From Planctomycetota bacterium (GTDB lineage: Bacteria; Planctomycetota; Brocadiia; SM23-32; JAKLEA01): a DNA stretch of 64,000 bases. The DNA lies in contig JAKLEA010000017.1 in assembly GCA_022711755.1 (NCBI GenBank), positions 56,251-120,250 on the forward strand, read 5' to 3'. The position numbers and the translations under genes are program-made. The notes beneath the pieces are model-generated. The model was not told the origin of the DNA, did not search any database, and saw nothing but the letters and a program-made list of their open reading frames with translations. This document shows, piece after piece, positions 8,623-16,718 of the stretch; position 1 is the first letter of the stretch, and every line of letters begins with the position of its first letter.

Positions 8623-11358
8623 TCAACCATCCAGGTTTTCAAGGACCTGCCTGGCCAGCCTGCGCGTCACGGGGTCGGGATCAGACTCGGCAATCGAGCC
8701 GAAAAGCGTCTTGTGTTCCCGCCCGGCGAGATTGGCGAGGGCGACGATCATCTCCCGCCGCGCCGTCGGGTCCTTCTCCCCGCCCAGGGCAAGGGCCAGC
8801 TTGTCAACAAGAGCCGTCCTGCCGTCCCGCGCAATAAGGTAAGCCCCCTGCGTTCTCAGCGCCGTGGATTCGTCACTGAGCATCCCGCCTAGAGCTTCGT
8901 CGTCAGGAACCTCCCGCATGCGCAGCAGCGCGTTGGCGGCCATGCGAGCGACATCCTGATCGCCGTCCTTGAGCAGCGCCGCAAGGTCTTCCTTGACCGT
9001 CTTGTCGGCCCCCTTGCCCAGTTCATATGCCGCCTGAAGGCGCTTGCCGGGATCGTCGCTCTTGATTTCCTTCAGCAGGACGTCCCGTGGCCGCGCCTTT
9101 ATCGCCGGTCCGATGTTGCCCATAGCCATGTCCATCTGGGTCATGGCGTTGTTGAAAAGGTCGCCCGCGCCAATGCGGTTGACGTCCTTGCCGGCCTTTA
9201 TTGTTTCAGTAATCATTCCTGCCAGGTCGCCTTTTTTCACGCTTTCCTGCAAGCCCGTGATCATTTCCTCCGGGTTGGAGGACGGCATGGCTTCGAGAGC
9301 CTTCCTTGCCTCATCGCGGAGGAGTTCATTCTCGGCTGTATTGTCCGCGGTTCTCTGCAGCGCAAGCCGCGGGGTGTTGCCCGTCATTGTGCCGAGTCCG
9401 CGTATGGCCGCCAGCCTTTCCTCCTGGTGTTCCCCATTCCGTATGGCCTCGTCGTCAAGAAGAATCCCGCGCAATATCATGTCCGCCTTGTCGTAATTGC
9501 AGGCAACGAGCGTTTCAATCGCCAGGACGCGGTTTTTCACGTCTTCGTCGTTCTGCGCCATGTCTGCGATGACTTCCGCATGTTCGGACATCTTGTTTCG
9601 CCGCGCGGCGTCAATCGCCTCGAACCGCACGGATGCCTCCCGGTCGTCCAGGGATTTGCGGATGATTGTGGCGGCCAGTTGTTTCTTCCCGGCGTTTTTG
9701 ACCTGACCTTCGGCCAGTTTTCTCGATATTTCTTTCAGAGCGCTGATTCTGTCCTCTTTGACTGCGCTTGCGGCTTCGCGCTCAAGCCGGATGATCGGGT
9801 CCTCCATGGTAGTAAAGGTCAGAATAATCAGGATCAATAAAATGAAGGCAGTGCCCGTGAATGCGTAGGCCAGGGGATTCTTCTTGATTTTCCTGACGAC
9901 CTTCTCGATCGGCGTCAGCGGCGCAGCCGAGATTGGCCGGCCCTCAAGATAGGCCCGGATGTCTTCGGCGAATTCCTTCATTGTCTGATATCGCCGCTCG
10001 GGTTTTTTCTCCAGCGCTTTCAGGCATATCGTGTCCAGATTCTTGTTGATGTTCGGATTGAACTCGCGCAGGGGCGGCGGCTCGATCTTTACAACCTTGC
10101 TGATGGTGTCGAAGAGCGTGGAACCCCTGAAGGGATTCACCTTGCTGATCATCTCATAGAGGATGATGCCCATCGAGTAGACGTCGCTGCGGGCGTCAAT
10201 GGAATGAATGTTTCCAGCCGCCGCCTCTGGGGACATGTATGCCGGCGTGCCCAGAAGCGTGCCGCTGGTCGAGAGCATTGTCTGCGCGTTGACGTCCTTG
10301 GCCAGGCCGAAGTCCATGACGTGCGGCTCGCCGCGCTCATCGAGGATGATGTTGGCGGGCTTGATGTCCCTGTGGATGATGCCGTGCTCGTGGGCGGTCT
10401 GGAGCGCGTCAGCGGTCTTGGCGAAGACCTGAAGCGCCTGTGTCAATTCCAGCCATTCGCCATCAAAGACCTTCTCGAGGGATTTGCCTTCGACGAAATC
10501 CATGGTGAAGTAGTATTGCCCCGCCGCTTTGCCGATATCATGCACGCGCACGATGTTGGGATGCTGTAGCGCGCCTGCGGCGCGGGCCTCCTGGATGAAG
10601 CGTTTGATGATTTCCTCCGAGGCTCCCTCCCCGGCGATCAGGAGTTTCAGCGCGATCGGGCGCTGAAGGAGTTTGTCCTCGGCCTTGTATACAACGCCCA
10701 TGCCGCCCCTGCCGAGTTCGCCGATGATCGAATATCGCTTCTCCAGGGCGCGGCGCACGGCCGGGGAAAGGTCTTCAGGTTCTTCAAGCTGCGCCGGCTG
10801 GCGCGTCTCCGGCATGCGATTCATCCTGCCGGGAGTGACATCCGGACGGATGACCGGCGCGGCCTCGACCTCCGGCTCCGGGATGCCATCCGCATTGGTC
10901 TGAAAAAGGGCGGGGGACGGATGCTCTCCGCCCATGTCGGCTTGTACGGGGATGGCTTCAGCGTTGCCTTCAGCAGGATCGGCAATAAGAGGCTGCTCGT
11001 CAGCCTCCTCTGGTTTGTAAAGCAGAGATTCCCCCCCGACGGGCGCGGTGGCGGGTTGCTTCTCAATCGGGGACTGCGGAGCCGGTTGTTGTTCTGAAGC
11101 AGGGACGGCGTCATGCGCCGAATGTGCGGCGGGACGTCTGACTGCGGACGGTTTCGCGCCGGATTGCCGCGGGCCGATGCGGCCCTTCTTCTTCACGACA
11201 GGTCTTGAGGGCGGCGGGCTTGGCGGCGGGGCTTCGGAAGGCATCAGAACCCCCTTGCAGCGCGGGCAGCGCAGCAGGGGATCCCAGAAGGAATCCTTGA
11301 GTCTGAAGACAACTCCGCAACTCTTGCATTTGGCGTGAGAAGTAGCCATGACATTCAT
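8623..11358 (-). CDS. Ser/Thr protein kinase with N-terminal zinc ribbon, one TM segment and HEAT repeats
   Basis: This 911-residue protein starts with a CxxC...CxxC zinc ribbon (C11, C14, C31, C34), then a Pro/Ala-rich linker. A Hanks-type kinase domain spans about 209-473: glycine loop GRGGMG (216-221), catalytic K238, HRDIKPAN with D331, and DFG at 349-351. All key residues are present, so it should be active. One TM helix at about 496-517 places the kinase in the cytoplasm. The segment after the helix (about 525-911) is a run of HEAT/PBS-like helical repeats and would lie outside the membrane. ATG at 11349 is an alternative start; neither has a strong Shine-Dalgarno (SD). The architecture is common in Planctomycetes-type genomes. 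It is divergently placed to the V-ATPase operon; the substrate is unknown. Confidence 0.9.
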   Translation of the reverse strand: MNVMATSHAKCKSCGVVFRLKDSFWDPLLRCPRCKGVLMPSEAPPPSPPPSRPVVKKKGRIGPRQSGAKPSAVRRPAAHSAHDAVPASEQQPAPQSPIEKQPATAPVGGESLLYKPEEADEQPLIADPAEGNAEAIPVQADMGGEHPSPALFQTNADGIPEPEVEAAPVIRPDVTPGRMNRMPETRQPAQLEEPEDLSPAVRRALEKRYSIIGELGRGGMGVVYKAEDKLLQRPIALKLLIAGEGASEEIIKRFIQEARAAGALQHPNIVRVHDIGKAAGQYYFTMDFVEGKSLEKVFDGEWLELTQALQVFAKTADALQTAHEHGIIHRDIKPANIILDERGEPHVMDFGLAKDVNAQTMLSTSGTLLGTPAYMSPEAAAGNIHSIDARSDVYSMGIILYEMISKVNPFRGSTLFDTISKVVKIEPPPLREFNPNINKNLDTICLKALEKKPERRYQTMKEFAEDIRAYLEGRPISAAPLTPIEKVVRKIKKNPLAYAFTGTAFILLILIILTFTTMEDPIIRLEREAASAVKEDRISALKEISRKLAEGQVKNAGKKQLAATIIRKSLDDREASVRFEAIDAARRNKMSEHAEVIADMAQNDEDVKNRVLAIETLVACNYDKADMILRGILLDDEAIRNGEHQEERLAAIRGLGTMTGNTPRLALQRTADNTAENELLRDEARKALEAMPSSNPEEMITGLQESVKKGDLAGMITETIKAGKDVNRIGAGDLFNNAMTQMDMAMGNIGPAIKARPRDVLLKEIKSDDPGKRLQAAYELGKGADKTVKEDLAALLKDGDQDVARMAANALLRMREVPDDEALGGMLSDESTALRTQGAYLIARDGRTALVDKLALALGGEKDPTARREMIVALANLAGREHKTLFGSIAESDPDPVTRRLARQVLENLDG

Positions 11359-11474
11359 TCTTTTCGACGGACCTTGTGAAAGTCAAATAAGAATCGCAAT
11401 AGTTTGCGCGGCGGGATCGCAGGAATGGGAAAACAGGGGGAGACACTTTTCCGTGAATTTTTCTCAAATGGTTC

Positions 11475-11503
11475 TTGACATGCCGCGCGGTCGTGAGAAT
11501 AAT
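11475..11503 (+). promoter_or_regulatory. sigma70-type promoter of the V-ATPase operon
   Basis: TTGACA at 11475-11480, a 17-base spacer, and AATAAT at 11498-11503 (5 of 6 matches to TATAAT). Transcription would start near 11510, about 20 bases before the GTG start of the first ATPase gene. Confidence 0.7.
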
Positions 11504-11532
11504 TGCCGCCCGTTTTGATAGGAGCATCCGGC

Positions 11533-11844
11533 GTGGACAATCTGGTTCAAGAAATCAACGGCATTGAAAAGCAGGCGGATCAACTCATCGAAGACGCCCG
11601 CATGAAAGCCCGCCGCGTTGAAGAAGACACAACGGGCAGGATACGGTCTCTCGAGGAAGAGCTTGCGCAGTCCGTGAAGAAGGCCATTGAGGCGCACCGC
11701 GCCGCCAGGGTTTCCGAAAAGGAAGCCGAAGAGGCCAGACTGCGCCAGGCCTTCGATAAGGGGCGCGCGGCGATCGCGTCCGTCTCCGCGGATACCATCC
11801 AGAGGCTTGCGGGGAAAATCGTTGAGCGGGTCAAAAGCGCATAA
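11533..11844 (+). CDS. ntpF: V/A-type ATPase peripheral-stalk subunit G/H
   Basis: This subunit pairs with subunit E to form the peripheral stalk that holds the catalytic head against the membrane part. The product is about 103 residues, almost entirely alpha-helical with heptad-like Ala/Glu/Arg spacing, as expected of the coiled-coil stalk subunit. I chose GTG 11533 because an AGGAG SD at 11520-11524 lies 8 bases upstream; a TTG at 11503 in the same frame overlaps the promoter -10 and is unlikely. First gene of the operon. The family is weakly conserved, so the assignment rests on length, coiled coil and first position in an ntp-ordered operon. Confidence 0.82.
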   Translation: MDNLVQEINGIEKQADQLIEDARMKARRVEEDTTGRIRSLEEELAQSVKKAIEAHRAARVSEKEAEEARLRQAFDKGRAAIASVSADTIQRLAGKIVERVKSA

Positions 11845-11912
11845 ACCCCATAGGGAGCGGGCCAGCACGATCCCGCGTCAGTCCGGCCACTGAGTTTCAA
11901 TCCCAGCAACAA

Positions 11913-13979
11913 ATGGCAATCGAGCCGGTAAAAAGAGTAACGATTATCGCGCCGCGGCAGGGCGCAGACCGCCTTCTGGAAACTCTTTACGAAGTCGGCA
12001 GTTTCCATGTGGCGGACACATCAGCCTTTCTGCCCCAGGACGCCGAACTCAACAACGTTCCGGCCTCGACCGAAGATGCCGACCGGCATATTCAGTCCCT
12101 TACGCTCATCGAATCTGTTCTGGACCTTTTCGACAAGCCGAAGCAATCCATCGTCGAAGGGTTCGCCACCATACCGATCGCGGCCTCCCCTCAGGAGATG
12201 GAGCAGGCTCTCAAGGCGGATGATACGCCTGAGCTTCATTCAAAATGCCAGTGCATCTTCTCCCGGCATCACCAGATCACCGAGACCATAAAGCAGATTG
12301 AGCAGGAGATCGCGGGGCTTGAGCCGTGGGTCGGGATCAACATTGACGCAAGCGGCGCGCATAAACTGAAGAGAACCCAGGTTGCGCTGGGACAGATGGC
12401 GCCGGAGAAATGGGATGCGCTCTGCGCGGACGCCCGTACCACGGAGCTTCTGGCCACCCAACCGGTTTCGAGCAAGGCTAAGACGGTATACATACTGGCT
12501 GCATGGTTGAACAAGGATCGGGATGCGGCGCTTGACCTGCTTCAGAAGAGCGGCTGGCGGCAGCTTCCTGTGCCCGATGTCAAGGGCACTGTTTCCGAAC
12601 ATCTGGCGGAGCTTCAGTCTGACCTGGCATCCCGCAACAGCGACCTTGAGGACCTGAAGGCCCAGGTTGCCGAACTGTCGCAACATCGCCGGACGGCGGC
12701 AATACAGCGGGCGTATTGGGAGAGCCAGCGCGCCATGCAGGTGGCAAAGACCCGGATGAAGGCGGGCAAACGGGTCTGTGTGGCCACCGGATACGTCCGC
12801 GAGCGCGAGATGGACAAGACGATCCGCGCGATCAACGAGAGACTGCCGGACGCCAGCCTGTTGGCTGAGGACCCCAAGCCCGGCGAGAGCGTGCCGGTAA
12901 GCATAAAGCTCCACCCCGCCATCAAGCCTGCCCAGTTGCTTATCAGCATGTTCGGTCTGCCGGACTATTTCACGTTTGATCCGACGCCGTATCTCATAGG
13001 GACCTTTATTCTATTCTTCGGCATCTGCCTGGGCGACGCGGTCTACGGCGTTCTGATGGCGCTTGCGTCGTGGCACATGATGAGAAAATACCGTCATGCC
13101 GAGGCGATTCACGGTTTCTTTTTCTTGTTCATGTACTGTGGCATCTGCGCCGCGATCATGGGCGTGCTTACGGGTAGTTGGGCGGGAGACCTTTACCTTT
13201 ACTTAGGCGAGGGCAACGCCTTACAAAGAATCAGGAACCAATTCCTTGTTCTGGATACTCTACAGAAACCAATAATCGGCCTTCTTGTGGCGGTGGCGTT
13301 GGGTATTCTTAACCAATTCTATGGAATCGGCCTGAAGATTTACCGCGACCTGCGCATGGGCCATATCGGCGACGCTGTGTTTGACGCCGGCCTATGGCTC
13401 GTAATGCTCCCGGGATTCCTGATCATCCTCGCGCCGCTTTTCATGCCTCTGCCGGCCTTGCTCGTGTCTGTCGGAAAATGGTTATTCATTGGCGGAGCGG
13501 CGGGGGTGGTTCTGACCGGCGGGCGCAAGGAAGAAGGCTTCTTCGGCAAAGCGATTACCGGCCTGGTGAGCGTCTACGGTATTCTGGGTAGTTACGGCTG
13601 CGCGTCCTTCATCGGCGACATTCTTTCGTATGCGCGGCTTCTGGCGTTGAGCCTGACGACCTCGATCATCGGGTCGGCGGTCAACATGTTCGCTACCATG
13701 CTGCCGGGGATTCTTGCCGGTTTCGCCGGGCTGGTTTTCGGACAGGCGGCTGCCGGCATATTCGAAAAGGCGCCAGCAGTTGCGCTTGTGATTAGCGTGA
13801 TAGTGATCCTTTTCGGGCATGTCACGAATCTTTTGCTCGGAATACTGGGCGCGTTCGTGCATTCGGTCAGGCTCCAGTTTCTGGAGTTCTTCAACCGTTT
13901 CTACGAGGGCGGCGCCCCGCGATTCAGTCCGCTGGGTTTCAGCAGCCCATCGGTCGTTCTGACCAAGAGCAGGGAATGA
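11913..13979 (+). CDS. ntpI: V/A-type ATPase membrane subunit I (a subunit)
   Basis: This is the stator subunit that carries the ion half-channels and contacts the rotor ring. The first ~330 residues are a soluble helical arm; the remainder contains several hydrophobic segments, consistent with the usual 8-TM domain. The motif DILSYARLLALSL near residue 570 carries the conserved Arg (R575) that faces the rotor carboxylate and is required for translocation in the family. At 688 residues it has normal length. The ATG at 11913 has no strong SD, so it may depend partly on translation of the preceding gene 68 bases upstream. Second in the operon, as in E. hirae. Confidence 0.95.
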   Translation: MAIEPVKRVTIIAPRQGADRLLETLYEVGSFHVADTSAFLPQDAELNNVPASTEDADRHIQSLTLIESVLDLFDKPKQSIVEGFATIPIAASPQEMEQALKADDTPELHSKCQCIFSRHHQITETIKQIEQEIAGLEPWVGINIDASGAHKLKRTQVALGQMAPEKWDALCADARTTELLATQPVSSKAKTVYILAAWLNKDRDAALDLLQKSGWRQLPVPDVKGTVSEHLAELQSDLASRNSDLEDLKAQVAELSQHRRTAAIQRAYWESQRAMQVAKTRMKAGKRVCVATGYVREREMDKTIRAINERLPDASLLAEDPKPGESVPVSIKLHPAIKPAQLLISMFGLPDYFTFDPTPYLIGTFILFFGICLGDAVYGVLMALASWHMMRKYRHAEAIHGFFFLFMYCGICAAIMGVLTGSWAGDLYLYLGEGNALQRIRNQFLVLDTLQKPIIGLLVAVALGILNQFYGIGLKIYRDLRMGHIGDAVFDAGLWLVMLPGFLIILAPLFMPLPALLVSVGKWLFIGGAAGVVLTGGRKEEGFFGKAITGLVSVYGILGSYGCASFIGDILSYARLLALSLTTSIIGSAVNMFATMLPGILAGFAGLVFGQAAAGIFEKAPAVALVISVIVILFGHVTNLLLGILGAFVHSVRLQFLEFFNRFYEGGAPRFSPLGFSSPSVVLTKSRE

Positions 13980-14077
13980 CGCACTTCGGACGCTTTCGGG
14001 ACCGTGAAGAAAGGCGACCATTCAGCGGTCAGTGTGGATAGCGACCACTGGTGTGTTTTTGACATAGGGAGATTCAG

Positions 14078-14689
14078 ATGAACTCGGACGCTTTGCAGGC
14101 TTTTCTGAGATTGTTAAACCAATTTTTCGTCCAGAGCGGCACGGGATGGGCTGTGTTCGGGGCGATGGCGGCCGTGATGTTCGGCGGCATTGGCAGCGCG
14201 GAGGGCATACGCACGGCCATGGGTCAGGCCGCCGGCGTGCTCAGCGCCAAGCCGGACTTGTTCGGCAAGATGTTCGTCCTCATGGCTCTGCCCGGGACAC
14301 AGGGTTTTTACGGTTTCATCATTGCCATCATGATAGCCAGCAACAGCGGCATCATGGCTGAGACCGTCACAATCGGGCCGGTTGTCGGGCTTGCGCTCTT
14401 TGCCATCGGCGCTTGCGCCGGCGTGGTGCAGTGGCGCAGCGCCGTCATGCAGGGAGACGCATCGGCCGCGGCCATCAACCTGGTCGGACGCCGCCCGGAA
14501 CAGAGCGGGCGCGCAATTATTCTGCCCGGCCTGGTGGAAACTTACGCAGTCGTCGCGCTTCTGGCCGCCATCCTGATGATCACCTGGGTCGCCGGACCAA
14601 AGGCCTACAAGCCCAACGAGTACAAGCAGGTCAATCCTGCCGGTTTCATGGTTACATTCGAAGATGCCCAGGCCGCGCCGGCTAAGTAG
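14078..14689 (+). CDS. ntpK: V/A-type ATPase rotor-ring subunit K (c subunit), Na+-type ligand set
   Basis: This proteolipid forms the rotating ring. It has 203 residues and four TM helices as two hairpins. The first hairpin carries LPGTQ (L71, T74, Q75) and lacks the ion-binding acid; the second carries VETYAV with E154, plus Q125. Compared with E. hirae NtpK (recalled from memory), all five Na+ ligands (L61, T64, Q65, Q110, E139) have counterparts and the Q-to-E distance is 29 residues in both. This supports Na+ rather than H+ coupling; that is inference. AGGGAGA lies just before the ATG. The 98-base untranslated gap upstream may help raise expression of this multi-copy subunit. The C-terminal ~30 residues are a polar tail absent from the E. 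hirae protein. Confidence 0.95.
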   Translation: MNSDALQAFLRLLNQFFVQSGTGWAVFGAMAAVMFGGIGSAEGIRTAMGQAAGVLSAKPDLFGKMFVLMALPGTQGFYGFIIAIMIASNSGIMAETVTIGPVVGLALFAIGACAGVVQWRSAVMQGDASAAAINLVGRRPEQSGRAIILPGLVETYAVVALLAAILMITWVAGPKAYKPNEYKQVNPAGFMVTFEDAQAAPAK

Positions 14690-14772
14690 ACCTTTGTTCA
14701 CCACGCGGCCCGCAGGGTGGACTTTGCCAGCAAATGCAGAGCCGGCGGGTTCTTCGGAAAGGAAGCTGCGCA

Positions 14773-15378
14773 GTGTCACTGGACAACATAAAAAAGGCGG
14801 TTCTGGCCGAGGCTGAGGCTGAGGCCCGCCACCTCGTGGCGGCAGCCGAGCGAAAGGCGGAGCGCCGCTTCAAGGAGGCCGAGGCCGCGATACGCCGCGA
14901 GGCGGACGCAAAACTGGCCGGCGGAAAACAGGCGATTGACGACTCCGTCGGCAAGGACCTGCTGCGTCTGCGGTCGGAACTCGCGGTCAAGCTGCTTGAA
15001 GAGAAAAACCGCATCCTCGCCCGGATCTTCGACGCCGCGCTCCAGAGTCTGGCATCAATGCCCCGCGAGCAATACATCTCCCTGCTTGAAGGCTGGCTTG
15101 CCGGTCTGGAAGAAGGAGCCGGCGGGGAAGTGGCGTTGAACCTGAAGGACTCGAAAGAAGTCGGCCCGGAATTGATCAAGCGCTTGAACGCCAGACTCGG
15201 CCAGGATTTCGCCAGGCTTGCGGATCAGCCGGCTGACATCAAGGGCGGACTGATCTTCCGTTCCTCGACGTTTGAAATGGACCGGTCGTTCGACACCCTC
15301 ATGCGCAACGCGCGAGAGGAACTGACGCCGGAACTGGCCAGAGAGGCTTTCCCTTCGCTTGAGAGGAAGGACCTGTAA
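14773..15378 (+). CDS. ntpE: V/A-type ATPase peripheral-stalk subunit E
   Basis: Partner of the G/H subunit in the peripheral stalk. About 201 residues: an N-terminal Ala/Glu/Arg-rich coiled coil (roughly the first 90 residues), then an alpha/beta head containing a GGLIFRS segment typical of the E-subunit C-terminal domain. I chose GTG 14773, which has an AAAGGAAG SD 8 bases upstream; the in-frame ATG at 14734 has none and would add an Arg-rich stretch unlike the family. It follows ntpK by 83 bases and precedes ntpC by 6. Confidence 0.9.
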   Translation: MSLDNIKKAVLAEAEAEARHLVAAAERKAERRFKEAEAAIRREADAKLAGGKQAIDDSVGKDLLRLRSELAVKLLEEKNRILARIFDAALQSLASMPREQYISLLEGWLAGLEEGAGGEVALNLKDSKEVGPELIKRLNARLGQDFARLADQPADIKGGLIFRSSTFEMDRSFDTLMRNAREELTPELAREAFPSLERKDL

Positions 15379-15384
15379 GCCGAG

Positions 15385-16374
15385 ATGCAACTCACCGACT
15401 GGTCATTCGTAAGCGGGCGCGCGGCGGTCATGGAAGGCGACCTCCTGAAGGGGGACTTCTTCCAGGGGCTTCTTGGGCATGAGCGCATGGAGGACGTGTT
15501 CCTTCAGATCGGCGAGACGCGATACAAGGAAATTTTCACTCGCATCGCATTGTTGGAAAATGCGGAGGAATTGCTCCAGAACTACTGGGGACAGAGCCTT
15601 GACGATTTCGAAGACGCATGCCCCAGCCCCTGCGTTGTGGCTCTTTTCAGGCTGGCGACCGATTTCTCCAACTGCAAGGCGTTCCTCAAGACCGATCTCT
15701 TCGGTCTGGAACAGAAATATCTGACAGGCGGGAAATACTCCCGCGAGCAATTTGCTGAAATCCGCCAGGGCAACGCCGGGAAGGAAGACGATTACCTGGC
15801 TGTCCCGACCCGCTTGCTGCTTGAGGAAGTCGCCGCCGGGCGCGCGATCGCCTCGACGGTTGACTGGATCATGGATTCGGCGTATCTGGAACGGCTTCTG
15901 GAGTGTTCCGAGCACACCGGCAGCAAAACAATACGCGGCGTGATCGAGGCCACGATGCGGCTGCGCGCCGTGGGCGTAATACACAGGGCCGTCACTCTCG
16001 GCGAGAAGGCGGATGACGTTGATCGCCTCTTCCTGAAGGGAAGCTTGGACCTTGACACGCTCCATTCCATGCTGAGAAGCAGGCCGGAGGACTGGGGCGA
16101 GGCGCTTGGCCATGAGCTTGGCCCGGAGGCTGCCGCAGAGGTTGTCCGCGGCATCCAGAGCGGGGACCGCAACGCGATGGCCCGCAGCCTGGCGTCAAGT
16201 CTGGCGTTATCCGTTGACCATTGCAGAAACGTCACCTACGGGCCTGAACGGCCCTACGGATACCTTTACGGGCTGGAAATCGAGTTGCGGAACCTGAAGG
16301 TCGTGCTTGCTGGATTGAGCAACGGAATTTCAGCGGACCAGATCGGCAAACGTCTTCTCCCATCTTTTGTCTGA
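15385..16374 (+). CDS. ntpC: V/A-type ATPase subunit C (d-type socket, AC39 family)
   Basis: This subunit is the funnel-shaped socket joining the central shaft to the rotor ring. It has 329 residues, soluble and helical, with the (V)DWIMD and YGYLYGLEIELRNLK segments seen in this family; the latter, near residue 295, is the conserved C-terminal motif. The start is 6 bases after ntpE, so translation is probably coupled. Length is normal for the V-ATPase C/AC39 family. Confidence 0.92.
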   Translation: MQLTDWSFVSGRAAVMEGDLLKGDFFQGLLGHERMEDVFLQIGETRYKEIFTRIALLENAEELLQNYWGQSLDDFEDACPSPCVVALFRLATDFSNCKAFLKTDLFGLEQKYLTGGKYSREQFAEIRQGNAGKEDDYLAVPTRLLLEEVAAGRAIASTVDWIMDSAYLERLLECSEHTGSKTIRGVIEATMRLRAVGVIHRAVTLGEKADDVDRLFLKGSLDLDTLHSMLRSRPEDWGEALGHELGPEAAAEVVRGIQSGDRNAMARSLASSLALSVDHCRNVTYGPERPYGYLYGLEIELRNLKVVLAGLSNGISADQIGKRLLPSFV

Positions 16375-16388
16375 CGGAAGTTGAACCG

Positions 16389-16715
16389 ATGGCGGCAGTC
16401 TACGCGATAGGGCCGGAGGATGCGGTGCTCGGTTTTGCGAGCGTGGGCATCCGTCCGGTCGGCATGGAGAAAGGCGAGGCGCTGATACCGGCGCTGGGCA
16501 GGATTGCGGCGGAGCCGGACACGGCGCTCATTCTGATTTGCGAGGAGCTTGCCGAAGGCCGCCTGCATGAGATTGAGGAAATCAGGCGCCGTAACAACGC
16601 GGCGATAGTCTTCATAGCCTCGCACCACGGGAGTCGGGGCCTCGGCATTCGCATGATACGTTCCCAGATAGAGAAGTCCATCGGTGTGGACATGCTCAAG
16701 GAGCGCAGGAGCTAG
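16389..16715 (+). CDS. ntpG: V/A-type ATPase subunit F (central shaft; NtpG in E. hirae naming)
   Basis: A 108-residue Rossmann-like protein of the ATP-synthase F family. It contains an early IGPEDAVLGF motif and a central ALILICEELA strand, matching the family pattern of an Ile-Gly-Asp/Pro-Glu start and a buried strand that contacts subunit D. It binds the side of the D shaft and modulates rotation. The SD-like GGAAG lies just upstream, and the stop is 3 bases before subunit A. Confidence 0.92.
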   Translation: MAAVYAIGPEDAVLGFASVGIRPVGMEKGEALIPALGRIAAEPDTALILICEELAEGRLHEIEEIRRRNNAAIVFIASHHGSRGLGIRMIRSQIEKSIGVDMLKERRS

Positions 16716-16718
16716 CTG

